A stretch of 64,000 nt of DNA, from assembly GCA_027365345.1 (NCBI GenBank), contig DAHXNO010000202.1, positions 1-64,000 on the forward strand, in the 5' to 3' direction. This stretch comes from Granulicella sp. GTDB lineage: Bacteria > Acidobacteriota > Terriglobia > Terriglobales > Acidobacteriaceae. Position 1 is the first letter of the stretch; each line of letters starts with the position of its first letter. Below are positions 61,842-64,000 of this stretch, piece after piece. The notes beneath the pieces were generated by a model, which was not told where the DNA came from, did not search any database, and saw only the letters and a list, made by a program, of their open reading frames with translations. The translations under genes and the position numbers were made by a program.

Positions 61842-62531
61842 CGTTTCCCATGCAAGCAGCAGATTGCGCCACAAAAGTTAGCGTAAGGCCATTTGAAATC
61901 AAACTATTACAATAAGGTCGCCAAGGCCGGACCGGCTGCAATTCGCATTGGGCCAAAGACATGGCCTGGCAAAACCAGAGGCGCTGCATCCTGTGCTTGC
62001 AGCACCAATTGTTAAGAATACGTGACCATGGACAGCGCGGGTGCGATCGAACGGTCGAATTAACATTCCGCAGGAGAGGACGAAGCGAGCCATTTCGGCG
62101 AGGATGCTGTTTGGAGGTCCAAGCCGAGTCCAATCAATTGATCCAAAAGCGTGTCAGTGGGCTGGGTGGTGTCTTGTGAGGAGGAACGCGGCTGGCAATG
62201 ACCCGTGAGGCCAGCTTGGATTGTCTGCGCCGGAGCATAGGTGGGTGCTCTGATCCGGGGCTGGTGGGAATCCTTGCGGGAGAGGCCGGTGAAGAAAGAA
62301 TCAGGGTGGAGGTTCCTGGCGATCCGGAAGTTCATCCGTCCAAATCTATAGTTGAGACGGAACACGGCTATTCTGAAATGCGTATATACCTATGATTAAG
62401 TGCATACAAACGCCTTGAAGTTGGCCGACTTCCTTGATTCTTTTCGGAAATGCGGGGTTTTACAAGACCGCTAGCTTTGGCTGATGGCTTGCATGAGTAC
62501 AAGTTAACTTTTGAAAGATGGTACCTTCCGC
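61842..62531. other. 690-bp region without a recognised gene
   Basis: Only short frames with no family features are open here on either strand. The region should contain the promoters of the flanking divergent genes. No repeat or RNA gene was recognised. Confidence 0.4.
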
Positions 62532-64000
62532 GTGAAAAGCGGCGCTCAAACCCGGCTCCTGGCGATTGTGCTGGCGATTTTTACTCTCGCGGCCCTGGGA
62601 TTGGCAATTGCGAACGTGGAGCAGGAGAGCAGCTATACTCCCGCGACCGACGGCGCGCACTGGATTGAGGCTGCGGGAGGACTGCGCGCGTATCTGGCGC
62701 CGCCGGATTCGGCGGCCTACAGGGCGGGGGTGCGGACGGGAGACATTCTCACCGCCGTAAACGATGTGCCCACGCCGACGCTTTCGATCTTGAGCCGCCA
62801 GATCTACGTCAACGGGGTCTGGTCGAAGGTAAAGTACACGTTGTTGCGCAGCGCCAGCGATCGCGCAAAGCCGGTTGAGCTACAGGTCTGGGTGTATCTG
62901 GAGCCGTTAGACAGGACCAACTTTCAGGTAGAACGGCTGCTGGCCCTGGTCTATCTGGCGATCGGGCTCTTTGTTCTCTTCCGGCGCTGGACCGCGCCCA
63001 AGTCAACCCATTTCTATGTCTTCTGCCTGGTCTCTTTCATTCTGTATGCCTTCCGATACACAGGCGTGCTGGACGGGTTGGACATCACGATTCTGACCGG
63101 AAGCATTATTGCGTCTGAGATGCAACCGGCGCTGTTTCTGCACTTCGCTGTCAGCTTTACGGAAGAGTCGTCGCGGCGCCGAAACAGGCTTTTGTATCCG
63201 TTGCTCTATGTACCGGGACTGGTTCTTGGGGTACTGCACTACCTGTCGTACACCTATTGGGAGTCAACCGGACAACTGCAGTTGCGGTTGAACAAATTCA
63301 ACTACATCTATCTGGCTGGGTTCTACCTTCTTGCCGGAGTGGTCTTCGGGGTGCGCTACCGGAAGGAAGAGCAACCGCTGCAGCGCCAGCAACTCAAGTG
63401 GCTATCGCGCGGAACGGCGCTGACCGTGGTGCCCTTTACGGCGCTGTACGTGATTCCCTACCTGTTCGACGATTATGTGCCGAGCGCTTTGACGCGAGTG
63501 GCGCTGCTCTCGCTGATTCTGCTGCCGCTGACCTTCAGTTGGGCGATTGTGCGCTACCGGCTGATGGATGTGGATCTGATCTTCAAGCGCGGCGCCTCCT
63601 ACACCCTGGCTACCGCGGCTCTGGTGGGCATTTATTTCGGCGTGATTGCGCTTAGCGCGGAGTTTGTGCATCAGCGCTTTGAGCATCTGGGCGAAGTGGG
63701 ACTGATCGCCGCGGTCATCGTGACCGGACTGGTATTCGATCCGCTGAAACGGGTGATCCAGGGGCAACTCGATCGAGTCTTCGACCAGAAGAGCATCGAC
63801 TATCGAGAGACGCTGGTGGAGTTTGGAACCGAACTGAATGCGCAGACGGACCTGAGCGCACTGATGAACTCGATAGTCCAGCGCCTGCCGGAGACTTTGC
63901 TGGTAACCCGCGTGGCGGTATTTCTGGCCAAGGAGGAGATGGATGGGAAAGGCCGTACGTTTAGCCTGGCGGCCTCCCATGGGCTCTCTGCGCAGGCGCT
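62532..64000 (+). CDS. PDZ/multi-pass membrane signalling protein, start of GAF-type domain (cut by right edge)
   Basis: At least 489 codons, open to the window edge. One N-terminal helix (RLLAIVLAIFTLAALGLAIA) is followed by a PDZ-like domain (about residues 45-115, AAYRAGVRTGDILTAVNDVP), then about seven membrane helices (about 135-375), then a soluble part with DRVFDQKSIDYRETLVEFG and a GAF-like beginning (LVTRVAVFLAKEEMDG). This layout is known from sensor histidine kinases and RsbU-type phosphatases; the effector lies beyond position 64000. The start is probably GTG; an in-frame TTG at 62511 is possible. No ribosome binding site is clear. Confidence 0.8.
   Translation, partial: MKSGAQTRLLAIVLAIFTLAALGLAIANVEQESSYTPATDGAHWIEAAGGLRAYLAPPDSAAYRAGVRTGDILTAVNDVPTPTLSILSRQIYVNGVWSKVKYTLLRSASDRAKPVELQVWVYLEPLDRTNFQVERLLALVYLAIGLFVLFRRWTAPKSTHFYVFCLVSFILYAFRYTGVLDGLDITILTGSIIASEMQPALFLHFAVSFTEESSRRRNRLLYPLLYVPGLVLGVLHYLSYTYWESTGQLQLRLNKFNYIYLAGFYLLAGVVFGVRYRKEEQPLQRQQLKWLSRGTALTVVPFTALYVIPYLFDDYVPSALTRVALLSLILLPLTFSWAIVRYRLMDVDLIFKRGASYTLATAALVGIYFGVIALSAEFVHQRFEHLGEVGLIAAVIVTGLVFDPLKRVIQGQLDRVFDQKSIDYRETLVEFGTELNAQTDLSALMNSIVQRLPETLLVTRVAVFLAKEEMDGKGRTFSLAASHGLSAQA

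Noticed and set aside
1-64000. CRISPR arrays, prophage, integrase or toxin-antitoxin modules
   Set aside because: I looked for regularly spaced repeats and for typical genes of these systems and found none.

Overview
The window looks like a chromosomal segment of an acidobacterium, probably family Acidobacteriaceae (class Terriglobia). This is inferred from gene content and style: moderately GC-rich DNA, an S41 protease, an M16 double peptidase, YncE/phosphoesterase fusions, a Tad pilus locus with several TadE/G-like proteins, and frequent TTG/GTG starts. No 16S rRNA gene or taxonomic marker was available, so the placement is tentative.

Layout. 0-16.5 kb is mostly housekeeping and envelope genes: fmt (cut by the left edge), def, aroC, a YhaM-like OB/HD nuclease, a SurA-like parvulin, an S41 protease, tRNA-Gly(CCC), a YncE-propeller/phosphoesterase fusion, PsiE-like and DUF2784 membrane proteins, an M16 peptidase and an RsbW/RsbV partner-switching pair closed by a strong terminator. 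16.5-26.3 kb holds an SLBB polysaccharide-export protein, a Wzz-like chain-length protein, lgt, a Gfo/Idh oxidoreductase, pgk and tpiA. 26.3-29.4 kb has a GT2 and a GT-C-type glycosyltransferase gene and the decayed remains of a methyltransferase gene.

29.5-48.8 kb is the most interesting part: a Tad/Flp pilus locus. It contains an intact flp pilin and a dead second flp copy, cpaB-cpaC, a divergent TonB-like gene, three TadE/TadG-type pseudopilin genes, a PilZ gene, two separate DUF192 genes, a 31-aa membrane protein gene, tadC, tadB, cpaF, tadZ/cpaE and cpaA. A sigma-54 activator gene and a GT-C membrane protein gene lie beyond it. Four good sigma-54 (-24/-12) promoters precede flp, cpaB, the TonB-like gene and cpaA. 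Three copies of one 16-bp element, GTGNAC-N4-GTNTAC, lie 54 to 83 bp upstream of them. My reading is that the NtrC-type regulator at 45.8-47.2 kb binds this element and switches on the whole pilus regulon.

48.9-64 kb returns to envelope and housekeeping functions: lepB, a class A beta-lactamase-fold hydrolase, murQ, murA, a TPR lipoprotein-like/secreted protein, an NfeD-like protein, a beta-barrel protein, a SPOR protein, a PlsC acyltransferase, an M20 peptidase, two convergent overlapping alpha/beta hydrolases and a PDZ/membrane/GAF-type signalling protein cut by the right edge. Across the window at least eight genes without a Shine-Dalgarno sequence have a -10-like TANNNT hexamer only 6-9 nt before the start codon, which suggests leaderless mRNAs.
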